Source: Mangrovivirga cuniculi (GTDB lineage Bacteria > Bacteroidota > Bacteroidia > Cytophagales > Cyclobacteriaceae). From it: a DNA stretch of 64,000 nt. A model generated the notes under the pieces. That model had not been told where the DNA came from, ran no database searches, and was given only the letters and a program-made list of their open reading frames with translations. The translations under genes and the position numbers were made by a program. Positions 27,302-36,621 of this stretch are shown here, one piece after another; the stretch's first letter is position 1, and each line of letters opens with the position of its first letter. The stretch covers positions 558,001 to 622,000 of the forward strand of contig NZ_CP028923.1 in NCBI RefSeq assembly GCF_005166025.1, given 5' to 3'.

Positions 27302-30285
27302 TTACCGTCGTCTTTTTTCTTCTTTTTACCAAAAATATCTTTGAGAGCTTCTTCTGCTTTTTCCTTTAGTTCATCTTTTCCTTCCTCGATCTTTTCTTCA
27401 GCAGTATTGCTCACACTATCCTTAGCCGTTTTAACTACTGCATTGGCAGAGTCTTTCGCGATACTTTTTTGAGAATCTAACTCTGCCTGAGTCTGTTCTT
27501 TAATCACGTCCTTTACCTGACCGGTAACGCCTTCAGATCCGGCAGAAGTTCCGCTTCCTGCAGCAAGACCAAAAGTAAGATCGTTAAATTTACCACCAAT
27601 CTTTACCGGAACAGTTATTTCATCGCCAACGACATCTTTTCCACCTGTAATTGACGCTGCCAGATTGTTTATAACTGAACCTGCTGCACCTGTAGGAACA
27701 TCAATATTAAAAATGTAATCAACTGATCCGTCAATGCCTGTTCTACCACTTACTTCAGCTTCATAACCAGCAATTGACACATCGAATGGTTTAGTTGTAA
27801 CAAATCCATTTTCAATTGAAAAGTTTACAAGCGCATCTTTAAGCCCGAAACTATCTGCATCTTTTAACTTGGTGACTTCGGTTATACCTTCTATTAAGCC
27901 ACTATCATTTATTGCCGCATCAATTATTTCGATTAGTCCACTACCAGTTAAGGTCGATAATTTAGGACTGAAATCATTTAATAACTCTCCGCTTAAACTG
28001 AGATCTGAGTTAAACTGGCCCGTCATATCTTCTGCGATAGGGGCCAGGGCCTGAACTGTATTGAAGTTTTGATAAGACTTAGGTATTGAAAGATTCTTGA
28101 TATTTAAAGAAATATCAAATTTCGGAGTTTCAATGTTTTCGGTATTGTATGCAGCTGAAGTCGTAAACTGACCTCCCAATGAATTGAATACCAGGCTTTC
28201 CAATCGTACTGTACTATTTTTGACTATCAGATCACCAGCGAGATTAGATAGAGTTAAATTGTCGTATTTAACTTTATTTGCTTTGGAATGTAATACCAGG
28301 TCCAGATTTTCAGGCACCTTAATTACTTCAAGCTCTGAATCTTCTTCCTCTTCCACTTCACTTTCATCATCATCCATAAACTCATTAACATTAAAATAGT
28401 TGCTTGACACATTGAACTCTCCTGTTAATAAGCCTTCATTCATCACATAGCCCATATAATTATTGACAGTTCCGGAAGCTTTGAAGTCAGACTCACCGCT
28501 TTTACCATCTACATTTTTAATATTTATATTCGCAGGGCTAAATTCTGCATCGGCAGTAGTAATTTCTACTCCCTGGGGCATTGATTCCTGATCTGAATAT
28601 CTGAAGTTTCTTAAACTTACATTACCTGAAGTTTTTAATGCAGAATAATTTTCTGCTTCAACATCGCTGAATTTACCTTTAGACTGGACGTTCGCAATAA
28701 TTGTTCCCGCCATTTCAACTCCTTCAATAGGGTAGATCTTATTAAGTTCTTCAACATTTAATTTTCCGTTGACCTTTGCATCCCAATTGGGACTATCGAA
28801 GTTAACCACATAGGCTGAAGCATTTACCTTGTCTTCGCCAAGCACAAAGCTCATGTCTGTTAAATTAAACACTGCATTTTGCATGCTCCCATCCTTCGAA
28901 TAAGAATGAGCCTCAAAGTGAATATTTTCTAAAGGAACCGGGTAATCAGAATTTTTAACGTATCCATTTTCCAGAGTAGCATCCAGATTGAAAGCCGGGA
29001 TTATATTTCTTACACTATCATACTTTCCTTCAGCCTTTGCTTCTAAGGTGAATATTCCTTTTAGCGAGGTCTTTTCAACCGGGAAAACCCTGGTAACTTT
29101 CTCCAGATCAAGTTTAGCTTTAGCATCGAGATCGATCGGATAATCGACAAGGTTTTTAACTGCAAGATTTAAATCGAATGGATTATCCTCGATATTAAAA
29201 TGAAAATCTTTTATGTCGATACTTGTATAGTCGATATCACCCTCAGGACATAAAACTTTCAGCGTACCTTTGATGTTTTCTACAGGAGTTGGAAGTTCGT
29301 CGTATTTAAATGAACTGTTTTTTACCACAAGGTCAAGGCCAAATCCAGGTAAGCTGTTTTCATTGTAGGTTCCTTTGGTCCATCCTTCAAATGAAAATGC
29401 ACCTGTAGTTTCTATACCATCGAAAGATTCGGTATAAATTCCCGGAATGAGGGACAACAAAGACTTGAAGGAATTATCTTCAGCACCAAAGGTGATGTCC
29501 ATAGTTATATCCTCCTCGGGCATTTCAAAGATCCCATTCAGATTAAATGCAAATTCATTTACCCTGAAGTGATTTTCTTTAAATTCAAACCTCATCTTAT
29601 CAAGATCCATGTTAAGGATCATGTCCGCATAGAAAGATTTGTTGGAAAGATATTGTACATCCTCAAAAACAAAAGAAACAGTGTCTATAGATGTTTCTGT
29701 GTCCATATCGAGGACGGTGTTTTCAAAGTTGCCATTCCCTGAGTGATTTAAACCGAAAAGTTCTAATGCCATATTCGATAACCTGTCTTCGTAAATCACT
29801 TTACCATCCGAGATTTCCCAATGGTTTATTTGAATTGCCATTTCTGAGGAAGCAGTATCAGATTCTTGTACTGTGTCGGCCTCAGAAACAAAGATGTCAT
29901 AGTTAGCTTTGCCATCTTCGAGAATCAGAGCATAAACCTGGGGTTCGCGAATATAAATTGCTGATACTTCAATTTGATCACCAAAAATTACCGAAAGTGG
30001 TTTAAGACTAACTTCAAATTCCTGGATTTCAGTAAGAGGAATTCCATCGAATTCACCCCTTCCCACCAGTCCGATTTCATCGATACTTACAGTAAGAGTT
30101 GGGAAGTGACTAAAAAAGCTGATTGAGAAAGATTCTGCATCATAAAATACATCCGCATCAACGTTTTCAGCAATTGCATCATCAACTGCTTTTTTGATAT
30201 CATCTTTGAAAATGATCGGCAATGTGATTGCTGCGATAAGCAGGATTACAATAATTGACCCTAATATTATTAATACTTTTTTCAT
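27298..30285 (-). CDS. AsmA-like giant envelope protein
   Basis: The 995-residue protein has an N-terminal membrane anchor (about 4-26) and then a long beta-rich periplasmic body of the AsmA type. AsmA-like proteins form bridge-like lipid-transfer grooves in Gram-negative bacteria. Recurring segments of the type ..GTFTLEAKAEGKYDSV.., ..VNGKLNVEELNKIYP.., ..SDVEAENYSALKTSGNVSL.. fit the family. The C-terminal 80 residues are Lys/Glu/Ala-rich helix (KDSVSNTAEEKIEEGKDELK) ending KKKKKDDGN, presumably an amphipathic extension. Confidence 0.85.
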   Translation of the reverse strand: MKKVLIILGSIIVILLIAAITLPIIFKDDIKKAVDDAIAENVDADVFYDAESFSISFFSHFPTLTVSIDEIGLVGRGEFDGIPLTEIQEFEVSLKPLSVIFGDQIEVSAIYIREPQVYALILEDGKANYDIFVSEADTVQESDTASSEMAIQINHWEISDGKVIYEDRLSNMALELFGLNHSGNGNFENTVLDMDTETSIDTVSFVFEDVQYLSNKSFYADMILNMDLDKMRFEFKENHFRVNEFAFNLNGIFEMPEEDITMDITFGAEDNSFKSLLSLIPGIYTESFDGIETTGAFSFEGWTKGTYNENSLPGFGLDLVVKNSSFKYDELPTPVENIKGTLKVLCPEGDIDYTSIDIKDFHFNIEDNPFDLNLAVKNLVDYPIDLDAKAKLDLEKVTRVFPVEKTSLKGIFTLEAKAEGKYDSVRNIIPAFNLDATLENGYVKNSDYPVPLENIHFEAHSYSKDGSMQNAVFNLTDMSFVLGEDKVNASAYVVNFDSPNWDAKVNGKLNVEELNKIYPIEGVEMAGTIIANVQSKGKFSDVEAENYSALKTSGNVSLRNFRYSDQESMPQGVEITTADAEFSPANINIKNVDGKSGESDFKASGTVNNYMGYVMNEGLLTGEFNVSSNYFNVNEFMDDDESEVEEEEDSELEVIKVPENLDLVLHSKANKVKYDNLTLSNLAGDLIVKNSTVRLESLVFNSLGGQFTTSAAYNTENIETPKFDISLNIKNLSIPKSYQNFNTVQALAPIAEDMTGQFNSDLSLSGELLNDFSPKLSTLTGSGLIEIIDAAINDSGLIEGITEVTKLKDADSFGLKDALVNFSIENGFVTTKPFDVSIAGYEAEVSGRTGIDGSVDYIFNIDVPTGAAGSVINNLAASITGGKDVVGDEITVPVKIGGKFNDLTFGLAAGSGTSAGSEGVTGQVKDVIKEQTQAELDSQKSIAKDSANAVVKTAKDSVSNTAEEKIEEGKDELKEKAEEALKDIFGKKKKKDDGN

Positions 30286-30367
30286 CTCTAAGCTGATTAA
30301 AAAATGTCTAGGATGAAGTTACAATAAATAAATATTATATCGTGAGGGATAATTGAAGAAAAAAATA

Positions 30368-30393
30368 AGCCACCCGAATCTACTCGAGTGGCT
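30368..30393. terminator. Imperfect dyad in the AsmA upstream region
   Basis: AGCCACCCGA and TCGAGTGGCT can pair with one mismatch around ATCTAC. It lies about 80 bases upstream of the AsmA start and has no T run on the plus strand, so its role (terminator or regulatory dyad) is uncertain. Confidence 0.35.
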
Positions 30394-30591
30394 CACCTAA
30401 AAATCTGTAATTTTAAACAAGCGAAACAGGTTTCTTATTTCTGTTTTATTAGAAACGGCAAAAACCTTTTAATTATTACAAATTTATTACATAAATATGA
30501 ATAATGCGTAGCAAAAGGTTGTTTATTTTATAATCTCTTGATTTAATACAACTATTTTTGATGATTATATTCTAATTTTTTGATTTTCAAT

Positions 30592-30672
30592 CAGAAGTGA
30601 TTGCTTTTTGATACTAAGAGGTTCTAGTCGGTATCTATCGAAAGATTAGAGCAATCTAATTGCTGACTTCTG
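30592..30672. ncRNA. Nested inverted repeats, possible structured RNA
   Basis: In the 460-base gap 30286-30745, three nested stems can form: CAGAAGT/ACTTCTG (30592-30598 with 30666-30672), GATTGC/GCAATC (30599-30604 with 30651-30656) and GATAC/GTATC (30610-30614 with 30631-30635). No known RNA family is recognised. The stems are short, so this is a weak candidate. Confidence 0.22.
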
Positions 30673-30745
30673 TTGAAATGTAATAATAAAATGGTTTTTA
30701 TATTGTAATGAGCCCCCATCTTGATATTGAAAGAAGGTGTAGAGA

Positions 30746-31141
30746 TTACCTTTTAGTAAGGGAAATATTTATATTTTCCATAAAGGAAAAACTAGCTTTA
30801 TCATTTTTAATCTTATTGACAATATAAAAAACCTTAAAGGAGGAATTCTCATCTATTAAAAACAAGGAGTCTCCGATTATTTCATAATACAGAGTATTTG
30901 ATGTTGTGTCAGATTGAAAAAAACAGTTTTCATAACCAAAGACCTGAATTTTTACAGTTCCATCGGCCTCAAACCTATACTTTGCATCTGCATTAAATGA
31001 ATATTTATCAATCAATCCTGGATAAGATAAAGAATCAGCCTCCCATTTTGCTTTCCATTCACCTACTATTTTACTTTTTTTATCCTGGCAAGACAGCGTG
31101 AATAAGAATAAAACAATAATGAAAACCTGATATCTCCACAT
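30746..31141 (-). CDS. Small lipoprotein, lipocalin-like
   Basis: The 131-residue product has a lipoprotein signal with lipobox LFTLSCQD (Cys18) and is therefore membrane-anchored. The body begins KIVGEWKAKWEADS and has a run of beta strands (YRFEADGTVKIQVF, TLYYEIIGDSLFLID, FKVFYIVNKIK), like small lipocalin-type proteins that bind hydrophobic ligands. It sits 1 base after the aldehyde dehydrogenase gene on the same strand, so they form an operon. Confidence 0.75.
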   Translation of the reverse strand: MWRYQVFIIVLFLFTLSCQDKKSKIVGEWKAKWEADSLSYPGLIDKYSFNADAKYRFEADGTVKIQVFGYENCFFQSDTTSNTLYYEIIGDSLFLIDENSSFKVFYIVNKIKNDKASFSFMENINISLTKR

Positions 31142-31142
31142 C

Positions 31143-32576
31143 TTAGAAATATTTAACTAACATTTTGCTTACTAAATTTTTAAATGAGTTGTAAGGAGGA
31201 TGTAATAAGGATGATGAAGGAAACACTGTATTTTGTTTCAAAATTGGTCTTTCATGTGAAAAAGCCCTCACACCCCAATATCCATGTCCGTTTCCGAAAC
31301 CGCTGTTTCCAATACCTCCGAAAGGGATTTCTGTATTTGTAAACTGAAGCACACAATCATTTATAGCTGTTGTTCCGCTTTGGCAACTTTGAACGATAAA
31401 CTTTTGATCTTTGGAAGAGCTTCCAAAATAATATAGTGCAAGAGGCTTTGGTTTTCGATTTATAATTTCAGCAGCAGTTTTAAGATCGTCATATTCTACA
31501 ATAGGTAATAACGGACCGAAGATTTCTTCTTCCATTATTCTCATATCATCAGATACTGAATCTATTAATGTCGGGCTTATAGTTTTATCGTTGTTTTCAA
31601 AGTCACCACCTGATATAACCCTCGCTCCTTTATCAACAGCGTCGCGGAAGATATCCTTTATTCGTTCTCCATTCTTCTGGTTAATAATATTGCAATAAGG
31701 AGTGCTTTCGGGATCTCCTGACTGGAATTTATTTTCAATAGTAGTTTTAAGCGATTCTATCAATTTCCCTTTGATGTCTTTATGAACTAAAAGGTAGTCA
31801 GGTGCAACACAGGTTTGTCCGGCATTTAAAAATTTACCGAAGACAATCTTTTCTGCTGCATCTTTAATTTTTGCATCCTTATGGATAATAGTTGGTGATT
31901 TTCCCCCGAGTTCCAGCGTTACTCCTGTTAAATTCTTGGCAGCAGCCTCCATGACAATTTTTCCTACTGCCGGGCTGCCGGTAAAAAAGATGTGATCAAA
32001 AGGCAAAGAAAGTAAATACTGGGTTTCAGGAACCTCTCCCTCTACAACTGCAACTTCAGTTTTATCAAATACTCTTGAAATGATCTCCTTTATAACAACA
32101 TTGGTAGAAGGTGTGAATTCGCTTGGTTTGATAATACAGGTATTGCCTGCTGCGACGGCACTAATCAATGGTCCTAAAGCCAGGTTAAATGGATAATTCC
32201 ATGGCGATATTATTAATGTCCTGCCTTTTGGTTCAAAAATTACTTTAGATGTTGAGCCAAGTAATGGCAAAGGGGTATCAACCTTTTGAGGGCGCAACCA
32301 CTTTTTCAGATTTTTGCAAGTATGCCTTATCTCGGTCAATACTACCCAGGTTTCACTTATTTCAGTTTCTTCCGCCGGTTTTTGGAAATCGTTATATAAG
32401 GCTTGTTTGATATCTGCCTGAAAATGAAGAATCTGTTTTTCCAGTTTTCTAAGTTTTTTAATACGGTCTTTTACAGTTGACTTCCTCAATTGATGGCTTA
32501 CAGCCAATTGATCTTCAAATATGGTTGATATCTTTTTCTCAAATCCTGTTTTTGTTTCCTCGGCAGTGGTACTCAT
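31143..32576 (-). CDS. Aldehyde dehydrogenase (NAD(P)-dependent)
   Basis: The 477-residue enzyme oxidises aldehydes to acids. The catalytic motifs are present: ISPWNYPFNLALGPL, KPSEFTPSTN, FTGSPAVGKIVMEAAAKNL, the general base Glu in ELGGKSPTII and the nucleophile Cys in GQTCVAPDYLL. The order, lack of N-terminal extension and C-terminal hydrophobic run resemble the class 3 (fatty/aromatic aldehyde) branch. Followed one base later by the lipoprotein gene. Confidence 0.94.
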   Translation of the reverse strand: MSTTAEETKTGFEKKISTIFEDQLAVSHQLRKSTVKDRIKKLRKLEKQILHFQADIKQALYNDFQKPAEETEISETWVVLTEIRHTCKNLKKWLRPQKVDTPLPLLGSTSKVIFEPKGRTLIISPWNYPFNLALGPLISAVAAGNTCIIKPSEFTPSTNVVIKEIISRVFDKTEVAVVEGEVPETQYLLSLPFDHIFFTGSPAVGKIVMEAAAKNLTGVTLELGGKSPTIIHKDAKIKDAAEKIVFGKFLNAGQTCVAPDYLLVHKDIKGKLIESLKTTIENKFQSGDPESTPYCNIINQKNGERIKDIFRDAVDKGARVISGGDFENNDKTISPTLIDSVSDDMRIMEEEIFGPLLPIVEYDDLKTAAEIINRKPKPLALYYFGSSSKDQKFIVQSCQSGTTAINDCVLQFTNTEIPFGGIGNSGFGNGHGYWGVRAFSHERPILKQNTVFPSSSLLHPPYNSFKNLVSKMLVKYF

Positions 32577-32697
32577 AAGAAAAGGGGTTTTTCTAAATAT
32601 ATGTTATCAATTTGTTAAACGCGAAAAACTGGGTTAAAAGTTTTAAAAACAGTCTGTTCCTTACTTATACTCATGATCCAATTGTTTAATTGTTAAT

Positions 32698-32738
32698 TTA
32701 ATGTTAACTTAATGTTAACAAATAAAGTTAATGTTAAG
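32698..32738. repeat. Three copies of TTAATGTTAA(C/G)
   Basis: The 11-mer occurs at 32698-32708, 32709-32719 (head to tail) and 32728-32738, ending just before the TTG start at 32741. Each copy contains the partial palindrome TTAAnnTTAA. The layout looks like operator sites, between the divergent aldehyde dehydrogenase and transglutaminase-like genes. Confidence 0.5.
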
Positions 32739-32740
32739 AA

Positions 32741-33445
32741 TTGGTTAACCGACTAATTATATCGATCCTGATTTTGTTTCTGCTATCTATTCCAATAGCA
32801 GCTCAGGATTATTCTGACCAATTCAATAATGCTTTAAAAGAAGACAAGAAAGTTTCTTCTATTATTGAACACTTTGAAAAACGTCACTCAAATAAAGTCT
32901 TTGATAAAAACTCACTTGAGAAGGTGTTTTTCAAAATACATAGAAAGGTTTTAAAAGAATATAATAAATACGCTGAAATCAACAGCACACTTAAAGACGG
33001 GGACTATGATTGTGTGACAGGTACCGCTGTGTATGCTTATGTTTATCAGTCATTAGGGTTAAAAACAGAAATTTTTGAGACTCCTTCACATGTATTTCTT
33101 GTAGTGGTTTCTAATAATAGAAAATATTTAATCGAATCTACCTCACCACTTAATGGGTTTTTAGAAATAGATAATGATATCAAATTAAACATCAGTAATT
33201 CTTTAGGATTATTGGTTGCTGATGAAACCGATGTGATGACGAATGAGGTGATAAATAAAATTACTATAAAAGAATTAGCTGCTATTTCACTTCATAATAA
33301 AGCAGCTAAATTATACATGGAAAAAGATTTTGTATCAGCAGCGAAAGTTATCAATGAAGCTTTGACCATTTATCCCTCAGCAAGATCTGTTTATTTAAAG
33401 AAGCTAATCTCCAAACATCTTCACTATAGTGTCAGTAAAAATTAA
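32741..33445 (+). CDS. Secreted transglutaminase-like cysteine protein
   Basis: The only sensible start is a TTG at 32741 (a stop precedes it in frame), which gives the signal peptide MVNRLIISILILFLLSIPIA. The mature 200-odd residues resemble a transglutaminase-like fold with the motif DYDCVTGTAVYAYVYQSLGL (Cys91) and PSHVFLVVV (His117), the expected Cys and His of the triad. A C-terminal TPR-like helical pair follows (EKDFVSAAKVINEALTIYP). Possible roles include protein or peptidoglycan modification in the periplasm. Confidence 0.78.
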   Translation: MVNRLIISILILFLLSIPIAAQDYSDQFNNALKEDKKVSSIIEHFEKRHSNKVFDKNSLEKVFFKIHRKVLKEYNKYAEINSTLKDGDYDCVTGTAVYAYVYQSLGLKTEIFETPSHVFLVVVSNNRKYLIESTSPLNGFLEIDNDIKLNISNSLGLLVADETDVMTNEVINKITIKELAAISLHNKAAKLYMEKDFVSAAKVINEALTIYPSARSVYLKKLISKHLHYSVSKN

Positions 33446-33663
33446 TATTGACAGACCCTATATAGAATTTAAAGATTAAGATAATGTTCATTAATTCAGA
33501 TTCTCTATTCTGAAATGGTAATCGTAAATAGGTTTTATTTTGCAAAAACATTCTACTTTACTACTTACTTCTATTGAGAAATAATTAATGATAGTATGCA
33601 ATACGGTTCTTTTCAGATATGAATTATTGAGTCAACTTATTTCACAATTAAGGATCAGTATAA

Positions 33664-33695
33664 AAAAACTCCCTTCTGTTAAGAGGGGAGTTTTT
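33664..33695. terminator. Bidirectional terminator
   Basis: A ten-base stem AAAAACTCCC / GGGAGTTTTT with a small internal mismatch and loop lies 44 bases beyond the stop of the OmpA gene on the minus strand. It also trails the transglutaminase-like gene, with T runs on both strands. Confidence 0.8.
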
Positions 33696-33738
33696 ATTAT
33701 TAGTTAATTAATCAATTAATACTTATTCTTATGAGGCA

Positions 33739-35763
33739 TTATTCATCTGCATCTATAATTTCGAATTCAACTCTTCTGTTCTTAGCTCTGCCTTCTGAAG
33801 TCGAATTATCTTCGATTGGTCTGGATTCACCATAAGCTTCAACTACGATACGGTCTTTACTAATTCCATTGTCTGTAAGATAGTCCACCACAGCTTGAGC
33901 TCTTCGACGGCTAAGTCCCATGTTATATTGTTCAGAGCCAACACTATCAGTATGTCCTGAAACTTGTACTTTCACATCATCATTATCATTCATAAATTTA
34001 ACAAGCCTGTCTAGCTCAGGTTTTGACTGAGGTTTAAGGGTTGACTTATCAAAGTCGAAGAATATATTGTTAAGAGTAATAATGGCACCTTTTTTAATCG
34101 GAGTGAGATATAGATCTCTTTCTACTTCATCATAAGTCTCCTGCTCAGATAGGTTTAAGTTTTCACTCATCGCTAAGTAATCCTCAGCTTCAGCAAGGAA
34201 CCCATATTCTTCACCTGAAGGGAGCATAATTTCATATTCACCTGATCCCGGATCTGATAATGTTTCTCCGATTATTTTTCCATCAGATAAACGCTGGTAG
34301 ATAATACGTGCTTCAACAGGTTCTTCTGATTCCTTATCTAATACTCTGCCCGCTACAAGTGTAACAGGATCAGGACGATAGAATTCAGGAAGGGATATTT
34401 TAAAAACATCAAGATTTTCCTCAGTTATACCTTTCGAATAGTAAGCGAAGTCACCAGTAGGAGGGATGATAAAGAATTCATCATCAAGTTCTCCGTTTAT
34501 ACCAGGCCCAAGATTTTCTGGTTCTGACCATTTCGTCCATGTTGAATCTAGCCTTCTTGATACATAAATATCATTACCACCATATCCTGAATAACCAGCA
34601 GATGAGAAATATAAAGTTTTATCATCAGGAGCGAGGAATGGAGAAGATTCCATGCTAGCAGTGTTGATGTCATCGCCAAGGTTTAAAGGTTCTGTCCATG
34701 TATCGTCTTCTCTTTTAAAGGATACATACAGATCTCTTCTACCTCTTGAATCGTCTCTTTCAACGGACATAATTAAAGTACGCCTGTTGTTGGCCATATA
34801 GAAATTGGCACTTTCACTTGTGTTGTAATTATTTTCTATTTCAAGAGGCTCCGGGTCAGACCATCCATCGCCAACTTTTCTTGAAATTGACACACCGGCT
34901 TTCATTTTATTATTATTATTACCTCTATACTCGTTACCAAGGATCAGAATCACTGAATTACCGTCAGGAGTAATTGAGCTAATAAAGTTTGGTCCCTTAT
35001 TATTCAATTTAGGCCCCATATTTTTAGCTACTGCCCAATCCTGTTGAGATTCATCCCATTCAGAATACCAGATATCTTCCATATCCTCAATACCACCGAT
35101 ATTTTCCGGATGGTTTCTTCTTGAAAAGAAAAGAGTTTTTCCATCTGGAGATAATAAAGGCCTGAACTCAGGATATTCCGAGTTCACATTTTCACTGAGT
35201 CTGATTGGAACAACATTCGGATTAATTTCTTCAGATACATTAACCTCGATTGTAATCGGGACTTCAGAATTTGAAACACCAATTGCATCAATACTAAAGT
35301 ATCCAGGAACCGCTTTACCTGAAAAAGTTATTTTAACTGATGCAACATCGTAAGTAGTTGGCTCGAAAAAGATATTCAGTGGACGACCGGTAATATCCAT
35401 GGCCTGGGGATTGAGTCTGTTAATCAGATATTCTTTCCCTTCTGTATCGTATACATATATCTCTTCCACTGCTGTAGGGTTAAATGATTCAGCGATCATG
35501 ATCTGCCTGATCGGTATCGCTTTTTCAAATCCTACATGGATGAATTCATTTTTATCCGGTCTTGAAGGCGTCCACGCATTAGGGCTTTCTGCAGGGTTTG
35601 GAAATACATCTGGTTTTCCTAAAGCCTGTTTAGCACCATATTGTTGCGGGGTTAATTCAGACGAGACATCGATAACCTCACTGGCCCAAAGCACTTCCTG
35701 TTGTGCTGATGCCATAAAAAAGGTACCGATAAATATTATAGTAGTAGCAAAAAATTTAAACAT
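33739..35763 (-). CDS. OmpA-family outer membrane protein with WD40-like repeats
   Basis: After a signal peptide (MFKFFATTIIFIGTFFMASA) comes a discoidin-like N-terminal part (about 25-165). A beta-propeller of PD40 repeats (SPDGKTLFFSRR, TPDGNSVILIL, APDDKTLYFSSAGYSGYGGNDIYVS) spans about 190-450, then an Ig-like segment (VAGRVLDKESEEPVEA). The last 120 residues are an OmpA domain, FDFDKSTLKPQSKPELDRL with HTDSVGSEQYN, which binds peptidoglycan. Total 674 residues. Such proteins anchor the outer membrane and often serve gliding or secretion. Confidence 0.9.
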   Translation of the reverse strand: MFKFFATTIIFIGTFFMASAQQEVLWASEVIDVSSELTPQQYGAKQALGKPDVFPNPAESPNAWTPSRPDKNEFIHVGFEKAIPIRQIMIAESFNPTAVEEIYVYDTEGKEYLINRLNPQAMDITGRPLNIFFEPTTYDVASVKITFSGKAVPGYFSIDAIGVSNSEVPITIEVNVSEEINPNVVPIRLSENVNSEYPEFRPLLSPDGKTLFFSRRNHPENIGGIEDMEDIWYSEWDESQQDWAVAKNMGPKLNNKGPNFISSITPDGNSVILILGNEYRGNNNNKMKAGVSISRKVGDGWSDPEPLEIENNYNTSESANFYMANNRRTLIMSVERDDSRGRRDLYVSFKREDDTWTEPLNLGDDINTASMESSPFLAPDDKTLYFSSAGYSGYGGNDIYVSRRLDSTWTKWSEPENLGPGINGELDDEFFIIPPTGDFAYYSKGITEENLDVFKISLPEFYRPDPVTLVAGRVLDKESEEPVEARIIYQRLSDGKIIGETLSDPGSGEYEIMLPSGEEYGFLAEAEDYLAMSENLNLSEQETYDEVERDLYLTPIKKGAIITLNNIFFDFDKSTLKPQSKPELDRLVKFMNDNDDVKVQVSGHTDSVGSEQYNMGLSRRRAQAVVDYLTDNGISKDRIVVEAYGESRPIEDNSTSEGRAKNRRVEFEIIDADE

Positions 35764-35862
35764 TATCGATCGGTTTTTGCGGTTGTGTTAATTCAATATA
35801 CAGAATTATCTATTGCTAAAATATTAATTTTGTCTTAAACAGTAATCAAATATTACAATAAT

Positions 35863-36582
35863 TTAATCGTTTTCCAGTATTCTCACCTCAACTCTACGGT
35901 TTAACTGATGTGCTTCTTCGGTATTTTCCGTTGAAATAGGATTAGTACCTCCAAAAGCTTTTGTTTTAATCCGGTTTTTCTTTATGCCGTTATCAACAAG
36001 ATAAGACTTTACAGCTTCGACTCTCTTTCTCGATAATTCCAGGTTCTTGGAAGCTACACCTCTTGTATCTGTATGACCTTCTAATTGAATGATCATTTCC
36101 GGATAACTGTTCATCATTTGCAGTAAAACTTGTAATTCAGGATAAGATTCAGGTAAGATATTCGCCCTTCCTCTTTGAAATAAGAGTTTTTCCATCCTTA
36201 ACAATTCACCTTTTTTACTACTCTTAAGGTAAAAGGTGTCTTTTCTTAAGGCCTTTCCACCTTCGTCAATCTTTAATTCAAATATACTAGGAAAATATGT
36301 ATCTGAACTAATTTTTATGCGATAAGTATTGCCTTCCAGAAGACTAAAACTAAAATAACCATTATCTCCTGCAGAAAAAAGCCCCATATCATCGGCGTAT
36401 GGCAATTTTTCATAAAAAACTTTACAGCTTATTGGTTCTTGAGTATTATAATCCAACACTAACCCTTCAAACCGAATGAGCGTTGATTTCGCCTCCGACT
36501 GTGAAAAGCCTTGAAATGATGTCAGAAATACTAAGCAGATAATTCCAGCTTTAATAAAAAAATTCATGGGCTTTTTAACCAT
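35863..36582 (-). CDS. OmpA-family protein
   Basis: This 239-residue envelope protein has a signal peptide, an N-terminal beta domain (LDYNTQEPISCKVFYEKLP, YFSFSLLEGNTYRIKIS) and a C-terminal OmpA domain with LLFQRGRANILPESYPELQVL and LEGHTDTRGVASKNLELSRK. The second Met (36567) gives a slightly shorter signal peptide and is an alternative start. It is oriented like the neighbouring OmpA-WD40 gene and may be functionally related. Confidence 0.9.
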   Translation of the reverse strand: MVKKPMNFFIKAGIICLVFLTSFQGFSQSEAKSTLIRFEGLVLDYNTQEPISCKVFYEKLPYADDMGLFSAGDNGYFSFSLLEGNTYRIKISSDTYFPSIFELKIDEGGKALRKDTFYLKSSKKGELLRMEKLLFQRGRANILPESYPELQVLLQMMNSYPEMIIQLEGHTDTRGVASKNLELSRKRVEAVKSYLVDNGIKKNRIKTKAFGGTNPISTENTEEAHQLNRRVEVRILEND

Positions 36583-36621
36583 AGATTTAAGGTAGAAAAA
36601 AAAATCTATTTTTTTAAATTA

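Noticed and set aside
28184-28399. Ser-rich plus-strand frame inside the AsmA gene
   Set aside because: Antisense shadow of an acidic Glu/Asp-rich stretch.
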